Origin: QYQD01 sp040755415
Lineage (GTDB): Bacteria > Desulfobacterota > QYQD01
NCBI GenBank assembly: GCA_040755415.1
Contig: JBFMAZ010000043.1
Span: 3,674 to 67,673, forward strand
DNA length: 64,000 bases
Reading direction: 5' to 3'
Below, one piece after another: positions 52,439 through 62,033 of this stretch (positions are counted from its first letter, which is position 1; every line of letters starts with the position of its first letter). Below the pieces are notes generated by a model. It was not told where the DNA came from. It ran no database searches and was given only the letters and a program-made list of their open reading frames with translations. Position numbers and translations under genes: made by a program.

Positions 52439-53812
52439 TTGTCTTCCGTATTCCAGCGATATTTACAAAAACTTCATCACGCCCATATTCTGATCCTGAG
52501 CTTCCTGGTCATGGATATTATCGGAGCAGGTATGTTATATCTACCCATATCCCGCACCACTCAACCCATCTCTCTCGTTGACGCCGTCTTTACCTCTACC
52601 TCCGCCCTTTGTGTGACCGGTCTGACCGTCCTGGATACGGCACAATTTTTCAGCACCTTTGGCCAGATGGTTATCCTTATCCTCATCCAGATCGGCGGGT
52701 TAGGGGTTATGACCTTTTCTGTCTTTCTATTCCTCTCTATGGGGCGGGGGATAAGCGTCCGTGGGCGCTGGTTGATGCAGGAATCGTTTACCCCTGCACC
52801 CATCGCAGATATGCATACCCTGATAAAATCCATCTTTCTTTTTACCTTTCTGGTAGAAGGGGCCTCTTCCCTTCTTCTGGCCTTGTTCTTCTGGAAAGAC
52901 TATCCGTTTCCGGCCGCCCTGTACCACGGATTCTTTCATTCCATATCCGCCTTCTGTAACGCCGGTTTTTCCACATTTAGCACCAATCTCGTAAACTATA
53001 GCGGCCATATCGGTGTCAACCTCACTATATGTGCGAATATAATCATCGGCGGCCTGGGATTTCCGGTCATCTACGAACTTTACCAACGAACAAGGACCCG
53101 GCCGGGGAGAAAAACACTCTCATTGCATACCCGTATGGTTATTATCACCACCGGCGTATTGATTTTAACTGGAACCCTGCTCTTCTGGACCTTCGAAGCC
53201 AATAATGTCCTGGCCCATCGTCCATTTTATGAAAAATGTCTTATCAGCGTCTTTCAATCCATAACCCCCCGGACCGCAGGTTTCAATACAGTCGATACCG
53301 GTTCCCTCACAGACAGTTGCCTCTATATAATCATCCTCCTTATGTTTATCGGCGCCTCACCCGGATCAACCGGCGGCGGGATCAAGACCAGCACCCTGGC
53401 CGTACTGACCGCCCTAGTCTGGAACAAATTACGCGGGAGACCGTATGTGCACGCCTTCAACCGTACCATCCCTTCTGAAGTGGTCATGCGGAGTATCTCC
53501 CTCTATATGCTCTCGGTATTTACCGTACTGACCATCCACATGCTCATGCTCTTCAGCGAAATGGCATACCCGACGTCGCATCCGGCCAGAGGCTGTTTTC
53601 TTACGTATCTTTTTGAAACCATCTCGGCCTTCGGCACGGTAGGGCTCTCCATGGGGGTTACCCCTTATCTTAACAGCATGAATAAGCTCATCTTAAGCGC
53701 CCTGATGCTCATGGGCCGGGTAGGGATCTTGACCTTTGCCTATGTAATAATCAGAAGGGAGAGGCCCGAATTTGAGTTCCGTTATTCAGAAGAAAAGGTT
53801 ATGATTGGGTAA
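52439..53812 (+). CDS. trkH: Potassium uptake protein TrkH (KtrB-like)
   Basis: 457 residues from a TTG behind GAGGAATTAAT. Ten or so membrane helices with the four selectivity-filter loops (SALCVTGLTVLD, SAFCNAGFSTF, TPRTAGFNTVD, SAFGTVGLSMG). The plug region GASPGSTGGGIKTSTLAVL is typical. K+ import with the cytoplasmic gating ring TrkA encoded 13 bases downstream. Confidence 0.96.
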   Translation: MSSVFQRYLQKLHHAHILILSFLVMDIIGAGMLYLPISRTTQPISLVDAVFTSTSALCVTGLTVLDTAQFFSTFGQMVILILIQIGGLGVMTFSVFLFLSMGRGISVRGRWLMQESFTPAPIADMHTLIKSIFLFTFLVEGASSLLLALFFWKDYPFPAALYHGFFHSISAFCNAGFSTFSTNLVNYSGHIGVNLTICANIIIGGLGFPVIYELYQRTRTRPGRKTLSLHTRMVIITTGVLILTGTLLFWTFEANNVLAHRPFYEKCLISVFQSITPRTAGFNTVDTGSLTDSCLYIIILLMFIGASPGSTGGGIKTSTLAVLTALVWNKLRGRPYVHAFNRTIPSEVVMRSISLYMLSVFTVLTIHMLMLFSEMAYPTSHPARGCFLTYLFETISAFGTVGLSMGVTPYLNSMNKLILSALMLMGRVGILTFAYVIIRRERPEFEFRYSEEKVMIG

Positions 53813-53825
53813 AAAGGAGCAGCCT

Positions 53826-54482
53826 ATGAGAAGATTTGCGGTGATTGGCCTGGGAAAGTTCGGTTTCCACCTGGCCAAGGCCCTCTTTGAAGACGGTCAC
53901 GAAGTCATAGCTATCGATAAGGATAAGGAACGGGTGCAGGAAATTCAACCCTTTTCCACCCAGGCGGTGGTTGCTGATATTACGCACAAGGAAATATTAA
54001 AAACCCTGGGGATAGATCAGATGGACGCAGTGCTGGTCAGCACCGGGGAAGATATCGCCTCCAGCATCCTCGTTACCCTCCACCTTAAGGAGCTAAAGGT
54101 CAAACAGATTTTAGTGAAGGCCATGAATGAGGATCATGGCAAGATACTGGAACGGATCGGAGCTACCGAGGTAATCTATCCGGAAAAGCAAATGGCCCTG
54201 AAGACGGCGAGAAGTCTCTCTACACCGAACATCCTGGACTTCATTCCCATGGTGGAAAACTACACCCTGGTGGAACTGGCACCCCCCACCGCGTTTATCG
54301 GGAAGACATTGGGCGGCCTTGACCTGCGGGTGAGACATAACGTCTATGTCATCGGCGTAAAGGAGGTCCTTACCGATAATTTTATCCTGCTTCCACCCGC
54401 CGACTTCGTGGTAAAAGATAGCGATATACTCTTTGTTATCGGCCACAGGGACAACATTGCAAAATTGGAGGACTTAAAATAA
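53826..54482 (+). CDS. trkA: Trk potassium channel regulatory subunit TrkA/KtrA
   Basis: 218 residues from the ATG behind AAAAAGGAGCAGCCT. RCK-N domain with FAVIGLGKFGFHLAKAL (GxGxxG) and acidic IAIDKDKERV, then RCK-C. Binds NAD/ATP or ADP and gates TrkH. Single RCK pair, so two-domain KtrA-like and not the tandem TrkA of enterobacteria. Confidence 0.95.
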   Translation: MRRFAVIGLGKFGFHLAKALFEDGHEVIAIDKDKERVQEIQPFSTQAVVADITHKEILKTLGIDQMDAVLVSTGEDIASSILVTLHLKELKVKQILVKAMNEDHGKILERIGATEVIYPEKQMALKTARSLSTPNILDFIPMVENYTLVELAPPTAFIGKTLGGLDLRVRHNVYVIGVKEVLTDNFILLPPADFVVKDSDILFVIGHRDNIAKLEDLK

Positions 54483-54489
54483 GAACACC

Positions 54490-55002
54490 ATGCGCTTCTT
54501 TTTTACGCAGACCAGGATTAACTCCATCTATCTCACCTTCCTATCCACCGTCAAGGGCTTATATTATATAACTTTCTGCCCTGAGGCCAAAGATTGCACC
54601 CTTGCCGGGCTAAAGAAAAGGCATGCAGACGTGGTAACTTTGGAAGAAAATGCTGAAATACACAGGCCGGTCATAACCCAGATCAGGGAATACCTTGCCG
54701 GCAGGCGCCATGTCTTCTCTGTGCCTGTGGATGTAGCCGGAACCACCTTTCAAAAGACGGTCTGGGAGGCCATACGGGCCATTCCTTATGGTGAGACCCG
54801 TTCCTATCAGGAAATAGCAAGGGCTATCGGAAAAGTGAAGGCGGCCCGTGCCGTAGGACAGGCAGCAGGCGCCAACCCACTTCCTCTTATAATACCATGC
54901 CATCGCGTCATAGGAAGCACCGGTAAACTCGTCGGCTTTAGTTCTGGCCTGGACTTGAAAACAAAACTCCTCGCCCTGGAAAATACGTACAAGGAGAAGT
55001 GA
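54490..55002 (+). CDS. ogt: Methylated-DNA--protein-cysteine methyltransferase
   Basis: 170 residues. Active-site motif LIIPCHRVIGSTGKLVGFSSGL with the acceptor Cys; the helix-turn-helix segment is GETRSYQEIARAIGKVKAARAVGQA. It repairs O6-methylguanine and O4-methylthymine suicidally. The gene ends with an AAGGAGAAG that serves as the binding site of the next gene. Confidence 0.97.
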   Translation: MRFFFTQTRINSIYLTFLSTVKGLYYITFCPEAKDCTLAGLKKRHADVVTLEENAEIHRPVITQIREYLAGRRHVFSVPVDVAGTTFQKTVWEAIRAIPYGETRSYQEIARAIGKVKAARAVGQAAGANPLPLIIPCHRVIGSTGKLVGFSSGLDLKTKLLALENTYKEK

Positions 55003-55004
55003 TC

Positions 55005-57185
55005 ATGCCCCTTCCCAAAACCAGATTGAAACTGACCGCAAATGCCCTCACCGTTCTGCAAAAGCGCTATCTCAAAAAAAACGAGCGGGGCGAGACTATA
55101 GAGACACCGGAACAGATGTTCCACCGCGTGGCCCGCGCCGTGGCCGCTGCCGACGTCATCCATGATCCAAAGGCGGATGTTAAAAAAACAGAGGACACCT
55201 TTTACCGGATGATGACCGAATTCCTCTTCATGCCCAATTCACCCACCCTGATGAATGCCGGCCGCAGGCTGGGACAGCTCGCCGCTTGTTTCGTCCTGCC
55301 TGTGGAGGACTCCATCGACAGCATCTTCGAGGCCATTAAACAGACCGCCATAATCCACAAAAGCGGAGGCGGAACAGGCTTCTCCTTCTCCCGCATCCGC
55401 CCGGCTAATGATGTGGTACGTACGACACAGGGGGTATCCAGCGGCCCGGTTTCCTTTATGACCGTTTTTGACATAGCCACGGAAACGATCAAACAGGGGG
55501 GGACCCGCCGTGGGGCTAATATGGGAATACTCCGTGTGGATCACCCTGATATAGAACAGTTCATAAATGCCAAACAGGTAACGGATAAGCTCAACAACTT
55601 TAACATCTCGGTGGCCATAACTGCCGGATTCATGCGAGCCCTGGCTAAAGGTGAAGAATATGACCTTATCAACCCGCGGAATGGACAGAAGGTGAGGTCT
55701 GTCCCCGCCGTCCATATCTTTAACCAGATTGTCGAGGCCGCCTGGGCCACCGGCGAGCCGGGGGTAATCTTCCTCGACCGTATAAACCGGGACAATCCCA
55801 CCCCACAACTGGGTGAGATAGAGGCCACCAATCCCTGCGGTGAGCAGCCTTTGCTCCCCTATGAAGCCTGTAATCTTGGCTCCATCAACCTCTCCCGCTT
55901 CGTTAAGGCGGGCAAAGTAGATTATGCCAGCCTTAAAAAAATAATACATCAGGCGGTGCACTTCCTGGATAATGTTATAGACATCAACAAATACCCCCTG
56001 CCGCAGATCGAATCCATGAGCAAGGCCAACCGGAAAATAGGCCTGGGGGTAATGGGATTTGCTGATATGCTCATACAACTGGGCATTCCTTATAATTCAA
56101 AGGATGCGGTCAAAACGGCAGAGGCCATTATGTCTTTTATCTCGCGTGAATCCAAGCTGGCCTCAGCCGACTTAGCCGGAAAGCGCGGCAATTTCCCCAG
56201 CTATAAAGGCAGCATATACGATAATCCAAAAACCCCTTTTATGCGTAATGCCACCACGACCACTATCGCCCCTACCGGCACGATCAGCATCATCGCCGGG
56301 TGTTCCAGCGGTATAGAACCGCTTTTTGCCGTCTCCTTTGTGCGCCGCGTCCTGGATGGCAGCGAACTTGTGGAAGTACACCCCTACTTCAAGGAAGCGG
56401 CCAAGAAGGCCGGTATCCTTACCCATGAGCTTATGGAGGACATCGCGAAAAGCGGCTCCATTCAAGGCATCCCGGAAATTCCGGATTCACTGAAGAAGGT
56501 CTATGTGACGGCCATGGACATCAGCCCGGAATGGCATATACGGCTGCAGGCCGCCTTCCAGAAATATACAGATAATGCGGTTTCCAAGACCATCAATTTT
56601 CCCCCCGCAGCCTCCATAGAAGATGTACATAAGGCCTATCTCCTGGCTTATGAGCAAGGCCTGAAGGGTCTGACCATCTATCGCTACGGCAGCCGGAAGG
56701 GTCAGGTGCTAAGTTTTAAAAAAGAGGGGGAGAAAAAAGAAATCGTCCCCCGCGCCCGGCCTATGCGCACCACAGGCATTACAGAACGTATGCGTACCGG
56801 ATGCGGCAACCTGTATATCACCATAAACTCAGACGAAAAGGGGATATGTGAAGTATTTGCCCAGATAGGCAAGGCCGGCGGTTGCGCTGCCTCTCAAATA
56901 GAGGCCATTGGCAGGCTTATTTCTCTGGCTTTACGTTCCGGCGTCAAGGTGGAGGCGATCATCAGACAACTTTCGGGAATACGTTGTCCATCGCCTATCT
57001 GGGATCAGGGTAAAATGATCCTTTCCTGCCCGGACGCCGTGGCCCGCGCTATAGCTAATGTGACCAACCTTCCCCTCTCGCCGCATGACAAGACCATGGG
57101 GGCCTGCCCGGACTGTGGAGGGGCGCTGGAATCCGAAGGCGGATGCCTCGTCTGCCGGTCCTGCGGATTTTCCCGATGCGATTAG
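55005..57185 (+). CDS. nrdJ: Adenosylcobalamin-dependent (class II) ribonucleotide reductase
   Basis: 726 residues from ATG 55005 (AAGGAGAAGTGATC in front; a GTG two codons earlier is also in frame). Radical-loop NPCGEQPLLPYEACNLGSINLSRF, PTGTISIIAGCSSGIEPLF, and the start FLFMPNSPTLMNAGRRLGQL. C-terminal CPDCGGALE and CRSCGF form the zinc site that carries the reducing cysteines. Makes deoxynucleotides with B12 and needs no oxygen. Consistent with hemC/cobA-hemD in the window. Coupled with ogt upstream. Confidence 0.97.
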   Translation: MPLPKTRLKLTANALTVLQKRYLKKNERGETIETPEQMFHRVARAVAAADVIHDPKADVKKTEDTFYRMMTEFLFMPNSPTLMNAGRRLGQLAACFVLPVEDSIDSIFEAIKQTAIIHKSGGGTGFSFSRIRPANDVVRTTQGVSSGPVSFMTVFDIATETIKQGGTRRGANMGILRVDHPDIEQFINAKQVTDKLNNFNISVAITAGFMRALAKGEEYDLINPRNGQKVRSVPAVHIFNQIVEAAWATGEPGVIFLDRINRDNPTPQLGEIEATNPCGEQPLLPYEACNLGSINLSRFVKAGKVDYASLKKIIHQAVHFLDNVIDINKYPLPQIESMSKANRKIGLGVMGFADMLIQLGIPYNSKDAVKTAEAIMSFISRESKLASADLAGKRGNFPSYKGSIYDNPKTPFMRNATTTTIAPTGTISIIAGCSSGIEPLFAVSFVRRVLDGSELVEVHPYFKEAAKKAGILTHELMEDIAKSGSIQGIPEIPDSLKKVYVTAMDISPEWHIRLQAAFQKYTDNAVSKTINFPPAASIEDVHKAYLLAYEQGLKGLTIYRYGSRKGQVLSFKKEGEKKEIVPRARPMRTTGITERMRTGCGNLYITINSDEKGICEVFAQIGKAGGCAASQIEAIGRLISLALRSGVKVEAIIRQLSGIRCPSPIWDQGKMILSCPDAVARAIANVTNLPLSPHDKTMGACPDCGGALESEGGCLVCRSCGFSRCD

Positions 57186-57186
57186 G

Positions 57187-57897
57187 ATGAAAATACAGAA
57201 CCTGCACCCCTGGGATGTGTCGCCCAAAGAGGCGATAAGACTCCAGGAGAAGCTTCGCCCGTTATTGAAGATATCCCCATTGGAAGCCGCCGGTATCTCC
57301 ACTGTTGCCGGCGCGGATATCTCCTACGACAAGAAAAACAACATTGTTTATGCCGGTGTGGTCATACTGAGCTTTCCTGATCTTCGCCTCATAGCAGAGG
57401 TTGCCTGCCAGGAAAGGGCTCATTTCCCTTATGTCCCCGGGTTACTTTCCTTCCGGGAGGCCCCGGCCCTCCTCAAGGTCTTCGCAAAGGTCAAAGAGCG
57501 CCCTCAAATAGCATTCTTCGACGGCCAGGGCATAGCCCATCCCCGGGGCATAGGATTAGCTTCTCATCTTGGCTTATTTCTCGATATACCCGCTATTGGC
57601 TGTGCCAAGACAAGACTTGTCGGTAATTTTTCGGAAGCAGGAAATACCAGAGGGGATTTCAGCTACCTTACCTATAAGGGCAAAAAGGTGGGGGCGGTAT
57701 TACGGACCAGAGATGGCGTCAAACCTGTCTTTGTCTCACCCGGGCATAAAATCGATGTGGACACCGCCTTAAGGCTTACTCTGGCCTGCACAACCCGTTA
57801 TCGCCTCCCGGAACCCACACGGCTCGCCCACCTGCTGGTTACCCGTACGCGTCGAAGACTCGCCGGTAGTATGGAGAACGGCCGGGCTCGCCAGTAA
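57187..57897 (+). CDS. nfi: Endonuclease V (deoxyinosine repair)
   Basis: 236 residues from the ATG one base after the nrdJ stop. VAGADISYDKKNNIVYAGVVILSF has the catalytic Asp, FFDGQGIAHPRGIGLASHLG the second acidic site, GCAKTRLVG follows. Cleaves next to deoxyinosine in DNA. Co-transcribed with ogt and nrdJ, a DNA-repair and nucleotide group. Confidence 0.95.
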   Translation: MKIQNLHPWDVSPKEAIRLQEKLRPLLKISPLEAAGISTVAGADISYDKKNNIVYAGVVILSFPDLRLIAEVACQERAHFPYVPGLLSFREAPALLKVFAKVKERPQIAFFDGQGIAHPRGIGLASHLGLFLDIPAIGCAKTRLVGNFSEAGNTRGDFSYLTYKGKKVGAVLRTRDGVKPVFVSPGHKIDVDTALRLTLACTTRYRLPEPTRLAHLLVTRTRRRLAGSMENGRARQ

Positions 57898-57900
57898 TCT

Positions 57901-58890
57901 TCACTTATCCCGGGCTTTCTTCTTGCAAATCAAGATGTTATCTCGCTTATCCCGGGACAAAGCGCATGCAAAATTAACCTTGAACTGTTCTGCCGTCCCC
58001 TTGGGCACATTCAGGGCATAGTATCCCGCAGGGATAGTGCTGTTCCTTATTTGCGGGTTTATTTCCTTAATGACCTTGAAGGTCGTACCGCATGCAGAGG
58101 CTATGTTACGTAGATGTACCTCGCCTGACGCCTTAAAATCAAGACGATCATGTTCCAGAGGCGGGTAAAGACTCTTCTCAGGCACGTTATAACCATAAAG
58201 TTCAGGAGCACCAAGAATTATCTTTGCGGCCAATCCCCGGAAGATATACCGCTCTGTCTCCAGGGGCAGGTTAAGATCATAAAAATTATTAACATTCTGC
58301 CCATTAATGTCCCTATTCATCCGGTCTTCGCCACAATTATATGCCGCTATGGCCACAGTCCAGCTACCAAACTGTCGATAAAGATCTCCGAGATAATCCA
58401 GGGCGGCTTCGGTAGCCCGCTCAAAATCCAACCGTTCGTCAATCCAGTCATCGACCCTCAGTCCATAACGTTTTGCGGTCTTTTCCATAAATTGCCAGGG
58501 GCCGGCCGCCCCCGCACCGGAGAAGGCATAGGTTTTCAGCGCACTTTCGACTACTACTACATATTTGAGGTCATCCGGCATATTCCGTTCTTTAAGCCTT
58601 TTCTCGATATGAGGAAAGTACCGGTTGGCGCGTTTCATCCACATGATGACCTGGGCATGGTCATAGACGGAAATAACAAATTCCCGGTCCAGCATCTCCC
58701 GGACATCCCGTCTTTCGAGAGGAACCGGTTCGCCACAGGAGCTTAGACTGGCAGGCAATTCAAAAATGGGCACAACACCCATAACCCTGATCGGGGACTG
58801 GCCGGTGATGAAGATTAAGAAAAATACCGCCACAATGGAAAGGCCTAAAGAGATCGCTATCGTGGAAAAATTAAATCGGATATTGGCCAA
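57901..58890 (-). CDS. MltD-like lytic transglycosylase with LysM
   Basis: 329 residues from a TTG behind AAGGAGGGATCGAGA. N-terminal membrane anchor (IAISLGLSIVAVFFLIFITG), SLT domain with catalytic Glu in VVVESALKTYAFSGAGAAGPWQF and AIAAYNCGEDRMNRDI, and a C-terminal LysM-like segment (LRNIASACGTTFKVIKEINPQIRNSTIPAG). Periplasmic peptidoglycan turnover. Tail to tail with nfi. Confidence 0.93.
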   Translation of the reverse strand: MANIRFNFSTIAISLGLSIVAVFFLIFITGQSPIRVMGVVPIFELPASLSSCGEPVPLERRDVREMLDREFVISVYDHAQVIMWMKRANRYFPHIEKRLKERNMPDDLKYVVVVESALKTYAFSGAGAAGPWQFMEKTAKRYGLRVDDWIDERLDFERATEAALDYLGDLYRQFGSWTVAIAAYNCGEDRMNRDINGQNVNNFYDLNLPLETERYIFRGLAAKIILGAPELYGYNVPEKSLYPPLEHDRLDFKASGEVHLRNIASACGTTFKVIKEINPQIRNSTIPAGYYALNVPKGTAEQFKVNFACALSRDKRDNILICKKKARDK

Positions 58891-59076
58891 TCTCGATCCC
58901 TCCTTCTAAGTTTGACGGCTTCGTAAAAAAGCCCTTTCACCGCTGTGCATCGCAGATCCGCCGCAGGAGAGCGTATTGTCCGTTGTCAGTTGTCAGTGGT
59001 CAGTTGCAACGGACTACGGACCCCGGACTACCGGCTACTGTATCTCAGCGTCCTCCGCGTACTCTGCGGTAAAATT

Positions 59077-60129
59077 TTACTTTTTTGCAAAATGATCGTA
59101 CCCTTTATGGGTGATATCTTTTCTATATCCGCTTTCCCACAAAAAAACGCCCCTTCCCTTGACTATCTTACCCACACAAAACGGGCCTGCTTTAGTCAGG
59201 GATTTTAGTTCTCTCTCTATCTTTTCGGCATTATCCGGTGAAACTATAAATAAAATACCATAATCCTCCCCCCCAAAAAGGGCCCAGGCCAGTGCCGAAA
59301 CACCAGATTCCCTGGCCAGCTTGCGGCAGGCAGCAGAAATCGGAAGTTTCCCGGCGTCAATTTCTGCGGCCACACCGCTCTCTTCGGCAATATGCGCCAG
59401 GTCGGTAGCCAGACCATCCGAAAGATCGATCATGGCCGAAGCCAGCTTATGCCCGGCCAGGTACCTCCCCAATTCCAGTTGTGGCGTGGGATCCAGGTGT
59501 GCCCTGAAAAGTCTCCGGTAGCCCGGGTCCGGCTTACGCCTTTCTTCCAGCAGGGCCAGACCGGCTGCCGCATCACCCAGATAACCGGAAACAAAGATAA
59601 GGTCTCCCTCCCTAGCCCCGGACCGAAAAACGATTTTCCCTTTATGTCCTTTGCCCAGTATGGTTATGGTCAGCACAACACCATGCGGACAGGAAACCGT
59701 GTCTCCGCCAATAACGGGCACGCTGTAACGCCGGCACCAGAAATTGATACCCTGAACCAATTGGTGCACAAAGGATACAGGCATCCTTTCAGGCAGGGCC
59801 AGATTCAAAAAGGCATGGGTAGGCACCCCTCCCATCGAGGCCACGTCGCTCAAATTAACGGCCATAGCCTTCTTACCCAGGAGATAGGGCGTGGTATAAT
59901 CCAGGCGAAAATGGATGCCTTCGGCCAGGGTATCTGTGGTTACCAGCAGACACCGGGTACGACTTATGGGGATTACGGCACAATCCTCGCCGATGCCGCG
60001 TAGGACATCCGGTCTCTCTACACGGGAAAGGTTCTTCTTTAGAATAGATAAGAGCCCTTGTTCACCTACGGCCTTTAGATCGGCCCCGGTCAGGTATGAT
60101 TTCAACCTTGCCATTCTCTTTTCTGTCAA
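59077..60129 (-). CDS. thiL: Thiamine-monophosphate kinase
   Basis: 350 residues from a TTG at 60129 that overlaps the ndk stop (TTGA); an ATG five codons later is an alternative. Phosphorylates thiamine phosphate to the diphosphate. Motifs GIGEDCAVI, VTTDTLAEGIHF, GGDTVSCPHGV, DLSDGLATDLAHI and LFGGEDYGIL. Coupled with ndk, both being nucleoside-diphosphate-forming enzymes. Confidence 0.96.
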   Translation of the reverse strand: MTEKRMARLKSYLTGADLKAVGEQGLLSILKKNLSRVERPDVLRGIGEDCAVIPISRTRCLLVTTDTLAEGIHFRLDYTTPYLLGKKAMAVNLSDVASMGGVPTHAFLNLALPERMPVSFVHQLVQGINFWCRRYSVPVIGGDTVSCPHGVVLTITILGKGHKGKIVFRSGAREGDLIFVSGYLGDAAAGLALLEERRKPDPGYRRLFRAHLDPTPQLELGRYLAGHKLASAMIDLSDGLATDLAHIAEESGVAAEIDAGKLPISAACRKLARESGVSALAWALFGGEDYGILFIVSPDNAEKIERELKSLTKAGPFCVGKIVKGRGVFLWESGYRKDITHKGYDHFAKK

Positions 60130-60545
60130 TAATCAAATATCTCCAGGGCATTAAAAAAATAAGCGATCTCGGTAGTCGCCGTCTCCGGGCTGTCAGACCC
60201 ATGAACGATATTCTGCTCTATGCTCGAGGCAAAGTCATGCCGGATAGTCCCGGGTCTGGCCTCCTTGTAATTGGTAGCACCCATCAGATCACGATTTTTC
60301 TTTATAGCCCCTTTTCCCTCCAGGACCATGATTACGATCGGTCCTGAGGACATGAAGCCCGTCAAACTGTCAAAAAACGGCCTCTCCCGATGCACCGCAT
60401 AAAAACCCTCGGCCTCCTTCTTACTCAGATGCACCATCTTAATAGCCACAATACGGAGGTCATTTTTCTCAAAACGCTTGATGACCTCGCCGATAAGTCT
60501 TTTCGAGACGCCGTCCGGTTTGATAATAGATAGGGTCCGTTCCAT
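60126..60545 (-). CDS. ndk: Nucleoside diphosphate kinase
   Basis: 139 residues from ATG 60545 (GGAGGCTCATGAC in front). ERTLSIIKPDGVSKRLIGEVI at the start and the active-site His in NIVHGSDSPETATTEIAYFF. Length is normal. Overlaps thiL by 4 bases. Confidence 0.97.
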   Translation of the reverse strand: MERTLSIIKPDGVSKRLIGEVIKRFEKNDLRIVAIKMVHLSKKEAEGFYAVHRERPFFDSLTGFMSSGPIVIMVLEGKGAIKKNRDLMGATNYKEARPGTIRHDFASSIEQNIVHGSDSPETATTEIAYFFNALEIFDY

Positions 60546-60970
60546 GTCATGAGCCTCCTCAGGAAAATTGACCTTACGACCTACCAAAAAATATACAGCC
60601 TGTCAACCGGGTAACCCATCCCAAATTCACTGCCTGTCCTTTATCTCTTCGTCTCCATCCCTTTTTCAGCAGACCTTGGCAATCATATTGTTCTAGAACA
60701 ATGCTTGGCTCCATCCCCTACGGGCCGTTGACTCCATCGCCTGTCCTACTGTAAGCATTGATAAGATAAGACACGTTCTTAAGCAGATGAAAAAACACGG
60801 GAAGGTTATCTCTCTCGGTCAGGGGCGGTTTGCAAGATGGAGAAAGGTTAAATAGGTAATAAAATTTTAATTGCGTAATATGATGGTAGTTATTACCCTA
60901 TTGAACCTATCGATTACCTAATTGAAAAAGTGCAAATATGGCCGGCAGGGTAGTTTAAAGAATATCCTTT
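60546..60970. other. Non-coding stretch with a 16-bp perfect palindrome
   Basis: 60687-60702 reads ATTGTTCTAGAACAAT, a perfect palindrome of operator size. From 60786 a 22-codon frame (start MKKHGKVISLGQGRF) looks like the end of some protein but has no start context. Otherwise nothing seen. Confidence 0.4.
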
Positions 60971-61070
60971 ATGACAGATGTTCATGATAAAGAAACCAGA
61001 AGCTTTACTATGTCAAGGATCAGGAGCAGGGATACCAGGCCGGAAATCCTTAGTAAAGCGGTAAAGCGGG
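60971..61070 (+). pseudogene. vsr: N-terminal stub of a Vsr (very short patch repair) endonuclease
   Basis: MTDVHDKETRSFTMSRIRSRDTRPEI is almost exactly the conserved start of Vsr endonucleases, which nick T:G mismatches created by cytosine methylation. After about 30 codons the homology stops where a nested palindrome begins. The catalytic Asp and the zinc-binding residues are lost. No DNA methyltransferase remains in the window. Confidence 0.7.
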
Positions 61071-61123
61071 ACGTTGTTGAAAACAGTGAATTACACTTTA
61101 AAAGTGATAAATTTCAACAACGT
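61071..61123. repeat. Nested palindromic element of 53 bp ending the vsr stub
   Basis: ACGTTGTTGAAA at 61071-61082 and TTTCAACAACGT at 61112-61123 are perfect inverted repeats; inside lies CACTTT with AAAGTG. The right half (AAAAGTGATAA followed by TTCAACA-like sequence) recurs at 63178 and 63668. Confidence 0.7.
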
Positions 61124-61151
61124 TATATAAGGCAGCATCGGGACCTCAATG

Positions 61152-62033
61152 TCATTTATTCCTTTTTAAGATTTTCAGGGCCACTTTTTTAACTTCGATA
61201 TGCGGGTCATCGACCAGAGCCTCAATTTCTTCTTTGAGTTCTTGGGCGAGACCGCCACCTTCTTCGGCCAGTCTTTTTAAGGCCAATTCTCGAATACGAG
61301 GATCTTTATCCTTTAGACACCTTCGATATACCTCCGGATATTTTGGGGCCTCCTTGACCGACCCCAGTAAGACCAGGGCATCAAAGCGGAGGTCCGGATT
61401 TTCATGTTCGAGGTACTTGAGATAAACGTTAGTGACCTCCTCCTGTCTGGAGTAGAAGCGCCACAGGTTGAAAAGTATACATCTCTTTTGCTCCAAAGGG
61501 CCATGCTTCAGGCGTTCCAACAATAGATTCAGGGTCCTGTCGTCCCGGAGATTGCATAAGGCGTTGACAGCGGTTTGCTGGACCCGAATATCACTGTCGT
61601 ACAGCCGTTCGATTAACGGAATGGCCGCCCGGTAATTTCCTTCCCAGCCTATGGCAAAGGTGGCATGTAGTCTCAGTTCCACATTCGGGCTTTCCATATC
61701 TTTCAGCAATTGGTCAATGAGCGGCTGGGGGTCTTTCAAAAAAGTGCCGACAACACTCAACTGGATGGCGGCATCCCGTCGGATATCTTCTTCTTCTGAT
61801 TTGTCGGAGAGAATATCATACAAGGGCCGAGAGATTTCCTCTTTGGCAAAAGACCCGAGCACGAATATAATCCGGCGCTTCAGTTCCTTATCCGCATATT
61901 TTACGGCCTTGAGAAGCAAAGGGACAGCTTCCTCTCTTTCCTGAAGGAATAATTCCAGGGAATCAATATATCTTTTAGCCAGTTCCAGGATGCGCCGTTT
62001 GGGGTCAAATTCTATGATGTTATTCTTTTCCAT
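61152..62033 (-). CDS. HEAT-repeat protein
   Basis: 293 residues made of HEAT/PBS-lyase repeats, for example ELKRRIIFVLGSFAKEEIS, DIRRDAAIQLSVVGTFL, NVELRLHATFAIGWEGNY, DIRVQQTAVNALCNLRDD, NPDLRFDALVLLGSV, DPRIRELALKRLAEEG. No catalytic domain. A protein-binding scaffold; partner unknown. Single gene with a weak binding site. Confidence 0.85.
   Translation of the reverse strand: MEKNNIIEFDPKRRILELAKRYIDSLELFLQEREEAVPLLLKAVKYADKELKRRIIFVLGSFAKEEISRPLYDILSDKSEEEDIRRDAAIQLSVVGTFLKDPQPLIDQLLKDMESPNVELRLHATFAIGWEGNYRAAIPLIERLYDSDIRVQQTAVNALCNLRDDRTLNLLLERLKHGPLEQKRCILFNLWRFYSRQEEVTNVYLKYLEHENPDLRFDALVLLGSVKEAPKYPEVYRRCLKDKDPRIRELALKRLAEEGGGLAQELKEEIEALVDDPHIEVKKVALKILKRNK

Noticed and set aside
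55239..56078. Long (279-codon) minus-strand frame opposite nrdJ
   Set aside because: It lies within a gene with unmistakable class II ribonucleotide reductase motifs, has no family features and no binding site.
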